From Gemmatimonadota bacterium (lineage in GTDB: Bacteria; Gemmatimonadota; Gemmatimonadetes; Gemmatimonadales; Gemmatimonadaceae), in the NCBI GenBank assembly GCA_025359135.1, contig JANYHJ010000003.1, positions 1 through 64,000 of the forward strand: DNA of 64,000 bases, in the 5' to 3' direction. The notes under the pieces are model-generated. The model worked only from the letters and a program-made list of their open reading frames with translations. It made no database searches and was not told the origin of the DNA. Positions 23,964 to 31,801 of this stretch are shown one piece after another (the first letter of the stretch is position 1; each line of letters opens with the position of its first letter). The translations under genes were made by a program, and so were the position numbers.

Positions 23964-25520
23964 CTACAACCCGTCGAGCAATCCGTCGTTGTTCGTCGTG
24001 TTCGCGATGCGCTTGATCAGCCACTCCATCGCGGCCTGCGGCGGCATCTGACCCAAGCCGCGGCGCAGCATGTGCACGTGTTCGAGCTGGTCGGGACGGA
24101 AGAGCTTGTCCTCGCGCCGCGTGCCGCTCGTCGCGACGTCGATCGCCGGGAAGATGCGCTTTTCCGCGAGCGAGCGATCGAGCTTGATCTCGCAGTTGCC
24201 GGTGCCCTTGAACTCCTCGAAGATCACGTCGTCCATGCGCGAGCCCGTTTCGACGAGCGCCGTCGCGATGATCGTGAGCGAGCCGCCGCCGTTCGCGTCC
24301 GCCACGGCACGCGCCGAGCCGAAGAACGCCTTCGGCTTGGACATCGCCGTCGCATCGAGGCCACCCGACATCGTGCGCCCGGTGCCGCGTTCGGCCGTGT
24401 TGTGGGCGCGCGCCATGCGCGTGAGTGAATCGAGCACGATGATCACGTCGCGGCCGAGCTCCACGAGGCGGCGCGCGCGCTCGAGCACCATCTCCGTGAC
24501 TTCGACGTGGCGCTTGGCGGGCTGGTCGAAGCTTGAGGCGATCACTTCTCCCACGTTCCACGAGATCGCCTCGCTCACTTCCTCTGGACGCTCGTCCACC
24601 AGCAGGATGAGCAGCACCGCCTCGGGGTGATTCATCGTGATCCCCTCGGTGATGGCGTGCATCAGCATGGTCTTGCCGGCACGCGCCGGCGCCACGATGA
24701 GCGCGCGCTGCCCGTAGCCGATCGGCGCAATCAGGTCGATCGCTCGGCGCGTGAGCTCGGGCCCGACCTTCGCAGGACGTCCCGTTTCGAGAATCAGCTT
24801 CCGGTCGGGATAGCTCGCCACGAGCGTCTGGAAGTCGGCGCGCTTGAGGCTCTCGCCGGGCTCCCGGTCGTTGATTGCGGTCACGTCCACCACCACCGTG
24901 CGGCCGCGGAAGTCGCGTCCGGTCGTGGCGGCAATCTTGTCGCTCTTGCGGAGCCCGAGCTGGCGTAGCTGCCACGCCGCAATCCACGGGTCCGTCGGTT
25001 CTGCGAGGTAGCTCGAACCCGCGCGGCGCACGAATCCGCCGTCACGCGAGGGGTCGAACCATCCGGTCACTTCGCCATCGGCGACGACCGGTTGCTGCTG
25101 CTGCTGGTTGTTGCCACCCTGCGGCTGTCCACCACCGCCTTGGCTCTGGTTCTCGCCGCCCTCACGACCTTGCCGGTCGCGGAAGCGTCCGCGTCGTCCG
25201 CGTCGTCCATTGCGACGTCCGCCGGCGCCCTGCTGCCACGGCGCGCCGCCCTGCTGTCCACCACCGCCACTTTGCGTGGGTGTCTCGCTGCGTGGAGCGC
25301 TGTCACCACCGCCTTCTCCACTCGCGGCCTCACTCGGAGCCGCTGGCGCGTCGGACGCGCCTCCATCGCCGTCGCTCACGGATGGCGATCCGCTGGATGA
25401 TGCGTCAGCATCATTCACCGGCGCGTCAGTGTCACGGTACGGGTTGTCCTGGTTGGCGTCACCCTCGGGGCGTTTGCCCGTGGTGCGCCGGCGACGATAG
25501 GGACGTCGACGTTCGGTCAT
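23964..25520 (-). CDS. rho: Transcription termination factor Rho with a long disordered N-terminus
   Basis: Rho is the hexameric RNA-dependent ATPase that ends transcription. The 518-residue protein has the primary RNA-binding cold-shock-like fold from about 149 (GEVTGWFDPSRDGGFVRR), Walker A APARAGKTMLMHAI, LLVDERPEEVSE, LDSLTRMARAHN with the Q/R-loop segment and a complete C-terminus ending NTTNNDGLLDGL. Residues 1-148 are an arginine-, glycine-, serine- and glutamine-rich tail, and I see no canonical N-terminal helix bundle. Long charged inserts are known in Rho of some phyla; here the insert replaces the N-domain. ATG 25520 is the natural start. Confidence 0.95.
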   Translation of the reverse strand: MTERRRPYRRRRTTGKRPEGDANQDNPYRDTDAPVNDADASSSGSPSVSDGDGGASDAPAAPSEAASGEGGGDSAPRSETPTQSGGGGQQGGAPWQQGAGGRRNGRRGRRGRFRDRQGREGGENQSQGGGGQPQGGNNQQQQQPVVADGEVTGWFDPSRDGGFVRRAGSSYLAEPTDPWIAAWQLRQLGLRKSDKIAATTGRDFRGRTVVVDVTAINDREPGESLKRADFQTLVASYPDRKLILETGRPAKVGPELTRRAIDLIAPIGYGQRALIVAPARAGKTMLMHAITEGITMNHPEAVLLILLVDERPEEVSEAISWNVGEVIASSFDQPAKRHVEVTEMVLERARRLVELGRDVIIVLDSLTRMARAHNTAERGTGRTMSGGLDATAMSKPKAFFGSARAVADANGGGSLTIIATALVETGSRMDDVIFEEFKGTGNCEIKLDRSLAEKRIFPAIDVATSGTRREDKLFRPDQLEHVHMLRRGLGQMPPQAAMEWLIKRIANTTNNDGLLDGL

Positions 25521-25931
25521 GTCTGGATGTGTCAGGTCAGGCGCGCCCCGGTCGGCCGGAATGGCCCCGGCGGGCGCGGTAAAACGATTGGAGTCTGTCC
25601 CGGTATCCACGCAGCTTCGTTCTCGTGCCTGGAGTGCCCAATCCGTTGGGCGGCACGAGTACGCTGATGGGCCGGGGGCCTTGGCACGCGCCGAAAGTGG
25701 CACGTCTCGAAATGGCGGTCGCGCGTGGGATACACACCAAGGCGACCCTTCACCGAGTGTACGAGGCCGGTCGATGGCGACCACTGCGCGGCGTACAGAA
25801 CGTTCGGTGAGTCCTTCGTACAACAAGGGACCATGGCCCCCCGCACGACCCTAATGTGGTGAGGCTCGTAAGCCCGCGCAACCCGTCGGGGACGATAGCT
25901 TCCGCCCTTCTTCGTCTTTTTCGCTCACGCT
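25521..25931. other. 411-bp divergent intergenic region between rho and a TPR gene
   Basis: This is the longest gene-free stretch of the window. It must hold the rho leader and promoter on the minus strand and the promoter of the TPR gene on the plus strand. Apart from the hairpin at 25622-25659 I see no recognisable RNA family, tRNA or convincing coding frame; the short open frames here have no start signals or family resemblance. Confidence 0.6.
25622..25659 (-). promoter_or_regulatory. Bulged hairpin in the rho leader
   Basis: CTCGTGCC and GCCCAA pair with TTGGGC and GGCACGAG around a TCCG loop, giving 14 perfect base pairs interrupted only by a 6-nt bulge (25630-25635). It lies about 100 nt upstream of the rho start codon. 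rho is autoregulated through its leader in several bacteria, so this may be part of such control; that function is inferred. Confidence 0.5.
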
Positions 25932-26519
25932 ATGTCGACTCAGGAACTCTCCCAGCACCTCGCCGCCGCGGTCACGACGTTCCGCGCCGAGGGCGACATG
26001 GGAGCCTTGCAGGAATCGCTCGCTCATCTCGTGCGTGATCATCCGGCCGCAGAACTCGCCGCCGCCGCAGAGCCGTACCGTACCATGCCAGAGGTCGCCG
26101 GCCCGATCTTCGAGAAGGTTGTGGAGGCGGACCCCGACAATGCACGAGCGCTCGTCGCGCTCGCCAACGCCTACTGGCTCGCTGGTCGCGGACCGGAGAA
26201 AGTCGGCGAGCTCGCCAGCCGCGCCATCGCCGCCGACCCCGAGAATCGGGCTGGCTGGCACCTCTGGTGCCTCTCCGAAAGCGACCCGCGCGAGCGCACC
26301 ATTCGCTGGCGCCAAGTCGTCGCGCGCTTCGCCGACGACGATCTGGCGCGCGCGACGCTGGCTGACAGCGCCGCCTCGCTTGCCGGCGCCGAGCGCGACC
26401 CGGATGCACTCGCGCTCGCCATAGGCGAGTACGAGATCCTGCGAGCGCGGGCGGCACGACCGGAGCAGCGCGAGGCACTCGACAAAGCGCTCATCACGCT
26501 ACGCGCCTGGTCGCTCTGA
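25932..26519 (+). CDS. Small TPR-like helical protein
   Basis: This 195-residue soluble protein is almost entirely alpha-helical. Residues 55-110 read as tetratricopeptide units: PIFEKVVEADPDNARALVAL followed by GELASRAIAADPENRAGWHL. There is no signal peptide, membrane span or catalytic motif. It begins a plus-strand group with a second, larger TPR protein 189 bp downstream. A scaffold role is all that can be suggested. Confidence 0.7.
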   Translation: MSTQELSQHLAAAVTTFRAEGDMGALQESLAHLVRDHPAAELAAAAEPYRTMPEVAGPIFEKVVEADPDNARALVALANAYWLAGRGPEKVGELASRAIAADPENRAGWHLWCLSESDPRERTIRWRQVVARFADDDLARATLADSAASLAGAERDPDALALAIGEYEILRARAARPEQREALDKALITLRAWSL

Positions 26520-26525
26520 GCTAGG

Positions 26526-26534
26526 CAAAATGTC
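26526..26534 (+). promoter_or_regulatory. CAAAATGTC motif, copy 1
   Basis: This 9-bp motif recurs at 26588 and, inverted, at 28179-28187, in three intergenic positions around the TPR and AraC-type regulator genes. The first two copies are each preceded by CTAG. It may be a binding site for a regulator encoded here. Confidence 0.4.
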
Positions 26535-26587
26535 CGGTATATCGGCACGCCCGTCACAAAAAGGGCGGTAATGTCGTGAACTAGCAC

Positions 26588-26596
26588 CAAAATGTC
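26588..26596 (+). promoter_or_regulatory. CAAAATGTC motif, copy 2
   Basis: The second copy lies about 110 bp upstream of the 408-residue TPR protein, in a 189-bp gap (26520-26708) that is distinctly richer in A and T than the flanking genes and probably holds that gene's promoter. Confidence 0.4.
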
Positions 26597-26708
26597 GCAA
26601 ACTCGCCCTCCGCGTAGGGATTGGCCTGCCGAGACTTGGTGAAGCGGGCGGCCAGTCCCGGGCGCCGCCCGTCAGACTCGTCCTGCCCGGACCGAGCGGC
26701 GAGAGCGC

Positions 26709-27935
26709 ATGAGACAACCTGAGCTTCTTCGTCACCAGGCCTTTTTTGACCGTCTGGCCGACCTGCAGGAGCAAGATCCGACCTGGCCCACCCTCTCGGC
26801 GGGCCTGCTGGTGTTACGCCAGCTGGACGACCGGCTGAGGGACGGCCTCCGTCCAGACCCCAGATCCACAGCCTTCACGCTCGACGCCGCGCGTGCTGTG
26901 CTCCTCACCGACCCCACACGCCGCATTCTCGTCGGTCTCGCCGAGTTGGCGGTCGAAGCCGAGCCGTCGCGACATGCGCTCGCCGTGCAGCTGTTCGCGT
27001 GGGCGCGTGCCCTCGAGAACAACGCTGCGTGGGCGCTGGCGCAGGATGTCTACCGCGCCGTCACGGAATTCATCCCCGCCGATGATGATCTCGAAATCGT
27101 CACCGACGCGTGGATGCGACGCGCGTACGTCGCCCGCATGATGGCGGCATACGCCGACGCCGAATTCGCCATTGAGCGCGGTCGGGAGTTCGCCGCGCGC
27201 CTGGGTGACGCGTCGCGCCTTCTGCGACTGCGCATGGCGAGCGCGAACGTGGCCGTCGATCGCCACCAGCCCGAGCTCGCCGAACACATCATCGCCGAGA
27301 CCGTGGCGCTGGCCGCGCCGCTCGGCGGACCGGTCTACAGCGAGGCACTGCATGGTCGCGGCAACGTGGCACGCATGCGCGGCGACAATATCAGTGCGCT
27401 GCAATTCTATCATCGAGCGCTCGAAGGCTCGCCGTCGGACATCGGACGCGAACGTCTGCTGCTGACGATCTCCGCGGTCAGCATCGACGTGGGTGCACGC
27501 AGCATGGCGCGTGATGCGCTGCTCGTTCTCGCGGTCACGGCGCAGACGCGCAACACGCGCTGGCTGGCCGTGGTCAACCTGCTCGAGATTGCCGTGCTCG
27601 ATCGCAACGAGATCAGCTTCGAGTCGTATCGTCGTGAACTCGCGGCCGAGCCGCTCAGTCCGATTGCGGCCGGCTACTTCGCACTGTACGAGGGCCACGG
27701 TCACCGTGCGTTCGGGCGGCCCGACCTCGCCGCGGCGTGTTATGAGCGGGCTCTCCAGAACGCACACGACCACCAACTTGGAAAGCTGGTGGTCGAAGCT
27801 GAAGCCGCTATGGCGGGCCTCAGTGAGTTGGACGAGATGCCTCGGCCAGGTGCCGAGTCGCCCGTTCCCAGTGCGCTGGAACCCTTGGCGCGCCGCGTGA
27901 GGGCGATGCGCGAGTGTCTGCCCGGTGAAGGGTGA
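26709..27935 (+). CDS. TPR-repeat protein
   Basis: This 408-residue soluble helical protein shows several tetratricopeptide-like units, including WALAQDVYRAVTEFIPADDD, YSEALHGRGNVARMRGDNIS with ALQFYHRALEGSPS, and GHGHRAFGRPDLAAACYERA. The N-terminal 100 residues resemble the start of transcription-regulator-associated TPR proteins, but no DNA-binding domain is visible. No signal peptide is present. It precedes a convergent micro-lipoprotein gene and a regulator gene, and shares an upstream motif with the regulator promoter. Its partner and role are unknown. Confidence 0.75.
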   Translation: MRQPELLRHQAFFDRLADLQEQDPTWPTLSAGLLVLRQLDDRLRDGLRPDPRSTAFTLDAARAVLLTDPTRRILVGLAELAVEAEPSRHALAVQLFAWARALENNAAWALAQDVYRAVTEFIPADDDLEIVTDAWMRRAYVARMMAAYADAEFAIERGREFAARLGDASRLLRLRMASANVAVDRHQPELAEHIIAETVALAAPLGGPVYSEALHGRGNVARMRGDNISALQFYHRALEGSPSDIGRERLLLTISAVSIDVGARSMARDALLVLAVTAQTRNTRWLAVVNLLEIAVLDRNEISFESYRRELAAEPLSPIAAGYFALYEGHGHRAFGRPDLAAACYERALQNAHDHQLGKLVVEAEAAMAGLSELDEMPRPGAESPVPSALEPLARRVRAMRECLPGEG

Positions 27936-27965
27936 CGCTCGCGGCGCCTCTGGCGCCGCCAGGGC

Positions 27966-28076
27966 TCAGTGGCCGTTGCTCTCCGTGACGCCGTCGTTGC
28001 GCGGAGCGGTCGGCGACGTGCAGGCGGCCATGGAAATGGTCGCGAGGGCGATCAGGGCAAGGGCGATGCGGCGCAT
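27966..28076 (-). CDS. 36-residue lipoprotein (micro-gene)
   Basis: The minus strand encodes MRRIALALIALATISMAAC followed by a 17-residue tail TSPTAPRNDGVTESNGH and TGA. It has a positive n-region, a hydrophobic core and a lipobox SMAAC, so it is a complete lipoprotein precursor. GAGG lies 5 bases before the ATG. It is divergent from the AraC-type regulator gene and convergent with the TPR gene. The mature peptide would be a short lipid-anchored tail; function unknown. It could be a chance frame, but the fit of the signal, lipobox and ribosome-binding site argues against that. Confidence 0.7.
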   Translation of the reverse strand: MRRIALALIALATISMAACTSPTAPRNDGVTESNGH

Positions 28077-28110
28077 GGAAGCCTCAGAGGTGGGGGGTGG
28101 GTTAACTCTG

Positions 28111-28187
28111 GACATGAATGTCTATTGTCTGCCCCCTGTCGGAAATGCGGCATTTGCGACAGAATGGTGCAGATTTCTGACATTTTG
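28111..28187. promoter_or_regulatory. Cluster of palindromes in the divergent regulator/lipoprotein promoter
   Basis: Three sites share the ATGTC/GACAT theme: GACATGAATGTC (28111-28122), the near-perfect inverted repeat GTCGGAAATGC / GCATTTGCGAC (28138-28160, one mismatch, 1-bp centre), and GACATTTTG (28179-28187). The stretch is A/T-rich for this genome and separates the micro-lipoprotein from the regulator. It is a good candidate for autoregulation by the AraC-type protein. Confidence 0.55.
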
Positions 28188-28198
28188 CATCTTTTCCA

Positions 28199-29017
28199 TT
28201 GCACGTTCTGGCCGTTTTGCCTCCTCCACAGCTCACGCACCTGCGCGCCGTGCTCGAACCGGCGCACCGGGTGACAGCGGTCGCCTCTTCGGTCGAAATG
28301 ACCGAGGTGGCCAGGCAGAAGGCGTTCGACGTCGTACTCATCGATCCGTCGATGAGCGCCCTCATCTCGGTCGCCGAGATCATCCGCTTCCGGCGTTCCT
28401 TCCCGTCGCTGCCCGTCATCCCGTACACGTCGATGTCAGCGTCGGCGATGCGCGCGATCGCGGAGCTTGCTCCGCACGGGATCTCGCGAGTGATCCTGCA
28501 TCGCGTCGACGACTCACCGCAGCGGTTACTCGACATGCTGCGGGCGCGGCCGACGGATGCGCTGACGCCGCGCGTCCTGCAGTTGCTCGATCCGGAGCTC
28601 TCCCGGCTCACGCAACGGGTGCGCGCTGGTGTGCTGCGACTCTTCGACGAACCACAAGCGTTCTACGGTGTGAGCGATCTGGCGCGAGCGGCGGGAGTGA
28701 ATCCTCGCACACTCTACCGGCAGTTCGAGACGGCCGGACTCGCGCCGGCGCGTCGCATGGTGCTGGGCGCGCGCCTCTTGCGCGCGTACGTCTGGTTACG
28801 CGATCCGGCCAACTCCGCGCAGGACGTCGTGCGGAAGTTGGGCTTCTCGTCCCGGCAGCAGTTCGGCCGGCAGCTCACCCGGGCCACGGGGGCGAGTCCG
28901 CGCGTCGTGCGCAGCCTCTCCTCGGACGACCTGATAGTGGAACGTCTTGTCGCGCTCATGCGCGACTCACCGGAGGGCGTGCAGGATGAGACGCCCGACG
29001 ACCCCAGCGAGAACTGA
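28199..29017 (+). CDS. Receiver-like plus AraC-type helix-turn-helix regulator
   Basis: This 272-residue protein starts from TTG. The N-terminal 120 residues resemble a response-regulator receiver fold: FDVVLIDPSMSALISVAEII at about 39-58 has the aspartate at the phosphorylation position, and LPVIPYTSMSASAM follows. The C-terminal part (about 160-245) is an AraC-type DNA-binding domain: YGVSDLARAAGVNPRTLYRQ as the first helix-turn-helix and SAQDVVRKLGFSSRQQFGRQ as the second. The typical acidic pair at the start of a receiver is missing, so it may be an unphosphorylated pseudo-receiver. It precedes a lone receiver gene by 3 bp. Confidence 0.8.
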   Translation: MHVLAVLPPPQLTHLRAVLEPAHRVTAVASSVEMTEVARQKAFDVVLIDPSMSALISVAEIIRFRRSFPSLPVIPYTSMSASAMRAIAELAPHGISRVILHRVDDSPQRLLDMLRARPTDALTPRVLQLLDPELSRLTQRVRAGVLRLFDEPQAFYGVSDLARAAGVNPRTLYRQFETAGLAPARRMVLGARLLRAYVWLRDPANSAQDVVRKLGFSSRQQFGRQLTRATGASPRVVRSLSSDDLIVERLVALMRDSPEGVQDETPDDPSEN

Positions 29018-29020
29018 ACC

Positions 29021-29443
29021 ATGGGCCGCATCCTTCCTCCAGCGCCGTCGTCGCTGATGCCGCGCTGCTTGATCGTGGACGACGAACCGGCCATCGGCCG
29101 CGCCCTCTCCCTCGCGCTCGCGCGGGACGGGTGGAGCTGCGTGCATGCGACCTCCGCCGAACAGGCGCAGGCGTGCCTGCGCGACCAGCCGTTCGATGCC
29201 ATGGTCGTCGACCTGCGCCTCAACGACATGCGCGGCGACGTCTTCCTGCACGTCGCCTGCGCACTGCAGCCGTCGCTCGCCAGCGCCACGCTCTTCATGA
29301 CGGGCGACATCAGCCCGAAGGCCGACGCGCTCCTCGCCGCGACGCGCTGCCCGGCCGTGCACAAGCCGTTCGATCTCTTCGAAGTCACCGCGCAGATGCG
29401 ACGCTTCCTGCCGCAGCGCAACACGGGCACCGCGACGGGCTGA
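29021..29443 (+). CDS. Stand-alone response-regulator receiver protein
   Basis: The 140-residue protein is a receiver domain with no output domain: CLIVDDEPAIGRALSLALAR (acidic pair), MVVDLRLNDMRGD (phospho-acceptor Asp), ATLFMTGDIS (conserved Thr) and VHKPFDLFEV (conserved Lys). The ATG at 29021 is 3 bp after the AraC-type gene, so they are co-transcribed; an internal ATG at 29057 would also give a complete domain. Such proteins act as phosphate relays or bind partners directly. The cognate kinase is not identified; the hybrid kinase at 36716 is a distant candidate. Confidence 0.88.
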   Translation: MGRILPPAPSSLMPRCLIVDDEPAIGRALSLALARDGWSCVHATSAEQAQACLRDQPFDAMVVDLRLNDMRGDVFLHVACALQPSLASATLFMTGDISPKADALLAATRCPAVHKPFDLFEVTAQMRRFLPQRNTGTATG

Positions 29444-29464
29444 GCCAGCGCCTCCCGCCGGCCC

Positions 29465-30448
29465 CTACTTGGCCGGTCCCACCACGAGGCGCGTCGCCTC
29501 GTTGCGATCGAGCAGTCGCACGAGCGCATCGCCGAGCACCTGCTGCCGGTTGAGTGAGCGCTTGTTGAAGCCCGGGCTGAAGGGTCCTGGCGTGGGTCGT
29601 CCGCTGACCTCGAGCACCGCGTCGAACCCGTATTTCACCGTCTTGCCTGTACGCGGATCGGTCCAGCTACCGGCAACGGCCAGCGCGCGATTCTTCGGCC
29701 AGAGTCCGAGCGGCAGCGCGAAGGTGCGCACCCGGTAGCCCGACACGGCAGAGTCGATCGCCATCACGCCGCGCGCGATCTGCTCCTGCACCATGCGATC
29801 GTCGTACTTGTTGAGCTGCGCATGCCACAACGTGTGGTTGCAGAGCTCGAAGCCGTGCTCGGCCAGGAACTTCACCTTCTGGAAACGCCACGCCGTCTTC
29901 TGCCCGTCGATCCCCTTGTCACCGAAGAAGGCATGGCCGGCGGTGGCCGCAGGGAGCATGCAGAAGGTCGCCTTGTTGCGCCAATCGGGATGCGCCTTCG
30001 AGAAGGCGAGCCAGATGCCCACGGCGCTCTCGGGATCGATCTCGAGCTGTCCGTTCTTCTCGAGGTAGCGGAACTGGCCGGGTGAGGCGTCGTCGAAGGT
30101 GAAGACGATGGGCGACATGCCCGCCGGAAGGTCGAGCACGCCATCGACCAGCTCGCCGACGGTCACGGGACGATAGCCGCGCGCGTACAACAGCTCGAGG
30201 TCCTTGCGGAAGCTTGCCGTCGATCGCGTCCAGCGCGCGTCCTCGCCGCCGATCTGGTGGTATTCGAGAATGGGAACGGTGCCGTCGCGCCGCGCCGCGC
30301 GCGTCGTCTGGGCGCCGAGTAGGCCGGGAAGGGCAGCGCCCAGCGCGATGAGCAGGGTCGCGAGCGCGCGCCGGGAGCAATCTGCAACGCGCGCCGCGAC
30401 GATGTGCTCGCTGCGGCGCGCGTGCGTGGATGAGCACGTACGAGTCAT
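29465..30448 (-). CDS. Exported polysaccharide deacetylase (NodB-fold)
   Basis: This 327-residue protein has a hydrophobic signal segment ALATLLIALGAALPGLLGAQ after a long basic n-region. The NodB-type deacetylase core follows: VPILEYHQIGG, SPIVFTFDDASPGQF (catalytic Asp pair, position of TFDDG), and the zinc-binding histidines in ELCNHTLWHAQL. It is likely to remove acetyl groups from an envelope polysaccharide; the substrate is unknown. Start is at ATG 30448; a GTG at 30466 is possible. It is 76 bp downstream of the DUF1501 gene on the same strand. Confidence 0.85.
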   Translation of the reverse strand: MTRTCSSTHARRSEHIVAARVADCSRRALATLLIALGAALPGLLGAQTTRAARRDGTVPILEYHQIGGEDARWTRSTASFRKDLELLYARGYRPVTVGELVDGVLDLPAGMSPIVFTFDDASPGQFRYLEKNGQLEIDPESAVGIWLAFSKAHPDWRNKATFCMLPAATAGHAFFGDKGIDGQKTAWRFQKVKFLAEHGFELCNHTLWHAQLNKYDDRMVQEQIARGVMAIDSAVSGYRVRTFALPLGLWPKNRALAVAGSWTDPRTGKTVKYGFDAVLEVSGRPTPGPFSPGFNKRSLNRQQVLGDALVRLLDRNEATRLVVGPAK

Positions 30449-30524
30449 GCCGCAAATTATCGGCACGCATCACGCGCGAGGGAGGGCGCGGCCGTCATGC
30501 CATCGGCGCCGAAGCGCACGGGTG

Positions 30525-31790
30525 CTACGCGATACCGAGCCAGCCAGCGCTCGACGTGTTGAACCCCGGGAAGACCGCATCGAGCGCGGTGGCGCCGAGC
30601 CGGCGCGACGCGACTTCGGCGAACACCGCGCGGAAGTCGGTCGTGAGCGCGAGGTCGCGTCCTTCGTAGAGCAGCTCGGGCGCGAGGCCCGGCCAGCGTC
30701 CATGCACCTTGCCGCCCTTGAGCCCGTCGCCGATGACGAACATCGTCGTCGCGTGACCGTGATCAGTGCCGCCATTGCCGTTCTGCCGCACCGTGCGCCC
30801 GAACTCCGACATCGTGAGCACCGTGACGTCGCCCATCTTGTCGCCCAGATCCTGCACGAAGGCGGCGATCGCCTTCGCGAACTCATCGAGTCGATTGGCG
30901 AGCTGCCCGGTGGCGCCGCCCTGGTTCACGTGCGTGTCCCAGCCGCCGACATCTGCAAACGCGAGCTCGAGCCCCACATCGGCCCGGATGAGCTGTGCAA
31001 TCTGACGCAGCTTCTGCGCGAAGGGCCCGGCCGGATACTGCGCGCCGTTGCGCGGGGCGTACTGCTGCGGGTTGGCGGCGCGCAGCATCTTCATCGCCTC
31101 GAACATCTCGTTGCCGCTCGCGTGCACCACGTCGGCCTGACCGGTCCGGTAAAGCGCCTCGATCCGCGCCGCGGCGTCGGGATTGCTCGCGCGCAGGGCG
31201 AACGCGTCGAGTCCGTCCATCGCCACCGTCGCCGCCGGTCCCTCGAGAATGCGCGGGGTCTGCGCCGTGAGCGCCACGGCGCGGAACGCCGACGGCTTGC
31301 CGTTCACCAGGCACTCCTCGCATGTCCCCTTGGCCGCGAGGTAGCGGTTGAGCCATCCGCTCGTCGTGCCCTTCACGTCGGGCGTGGCCGTCTCCATGTA
31401 GTCCTGCGCATCGAAGTGCGAGCGCGTGTTGCTCGGACTCCCCACGGCTGCCACCGGCGCGAGGAGCCCGCGCTGGTACAGCGGCACGAGCGGCGCCATG
31501 CTCGGATGCAAGCCGAAGAATCCATCGAGATCGAGGGCCACGTTGGCAGCGCCTGCCTTTGGCGCGGGCACCGCGATGCCGGGACGCGCCTGGTAGTACG
31601 CGCGCTCGCCGAACGGCACGAGCACGTTGAGCGCATCGGCGGCGCAGCGCTGGAAAAGGCACACGAGCACGCGTCCCTTGCCCGCCGGGCCGCGCGCCAT
31701 GGCATAGGCACTGCGGCGGAGGAAGCTCGGGCTCAACCCCATCGTCACGAGCGAGAGGGCGCCCGCCTTCATGAAAACACGACGACGCAT
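30525..31790 (-). CDS. DUF1501 protein with an export signal
   Basis: The 421-residue protein begins MRRRVFMKAGALSLVTMGLS, a Tat-like leader, and has the DUF1501 hallmarks: LVCLFQRCAADALNVLVPFG, HPSMAPLVPLYQRGLL, VGSPSNTRSHFDAQDYMET, DVGGWDTHVNQGG and LTMSEFGRTVRQNGNGGTDH. The family shares the alkaline-phosphatase-like fold of sulfatases and is usually encoded with DUF1800, as here (11 bp apart). Its biochemical role is unknown. Confidence 0.9.
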   Translation of the reverse strand: MRRRVFMKAGALSLVTMGLSPSFLRRSAYAMARGPAGKGRVLVCLFQRCAADALNVLVPFGERAYYQARPGIAVPAPKAGAANVALDLDGFFGLHPSMAPLVPLYQRGLLAPVAAVGSPSNTRSHFDAQDYMETATPDVKGTTSGWLNRYLAAKGTCEECLVNGKPSAFRAVALTAQTPRILEGPAATVAMDGLDAFALRASNPDAAARIEALYRTGQADVVHASGNEMFEAMKMLRAANPQQYAPRNGAQYPAGPFAQKLRQIAQLIRADVGLELAFADVGGWDTHVNQGGATGQLANRLDEFAKAIAAFVQDLGDKMGDVTVLTMSEFGRTVRQNGNGGTDHGHATTMFVIGDGLKGGKVHGRWPGLAPELLYEGRDLALTTDFRAVFAEVASRRLGATALDAVFPGFNTSSAGWLGIA

Positions 31791-31801
31791 CGAATGCTCC
31801 G

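Noticed and set aside
23809-24051. Plus-strand frame encoding HPERSEGPA-type peptide
   Set aside because: This is the REP-like element translated; such peptides are well-known artefacts of repeats.
25519-25854. 111-residue frame in the rho upstream region
   Set aside because: Composition is Arg/Ser-rich, there is no ribosome-binding site, and it runs through the structured hairpin.
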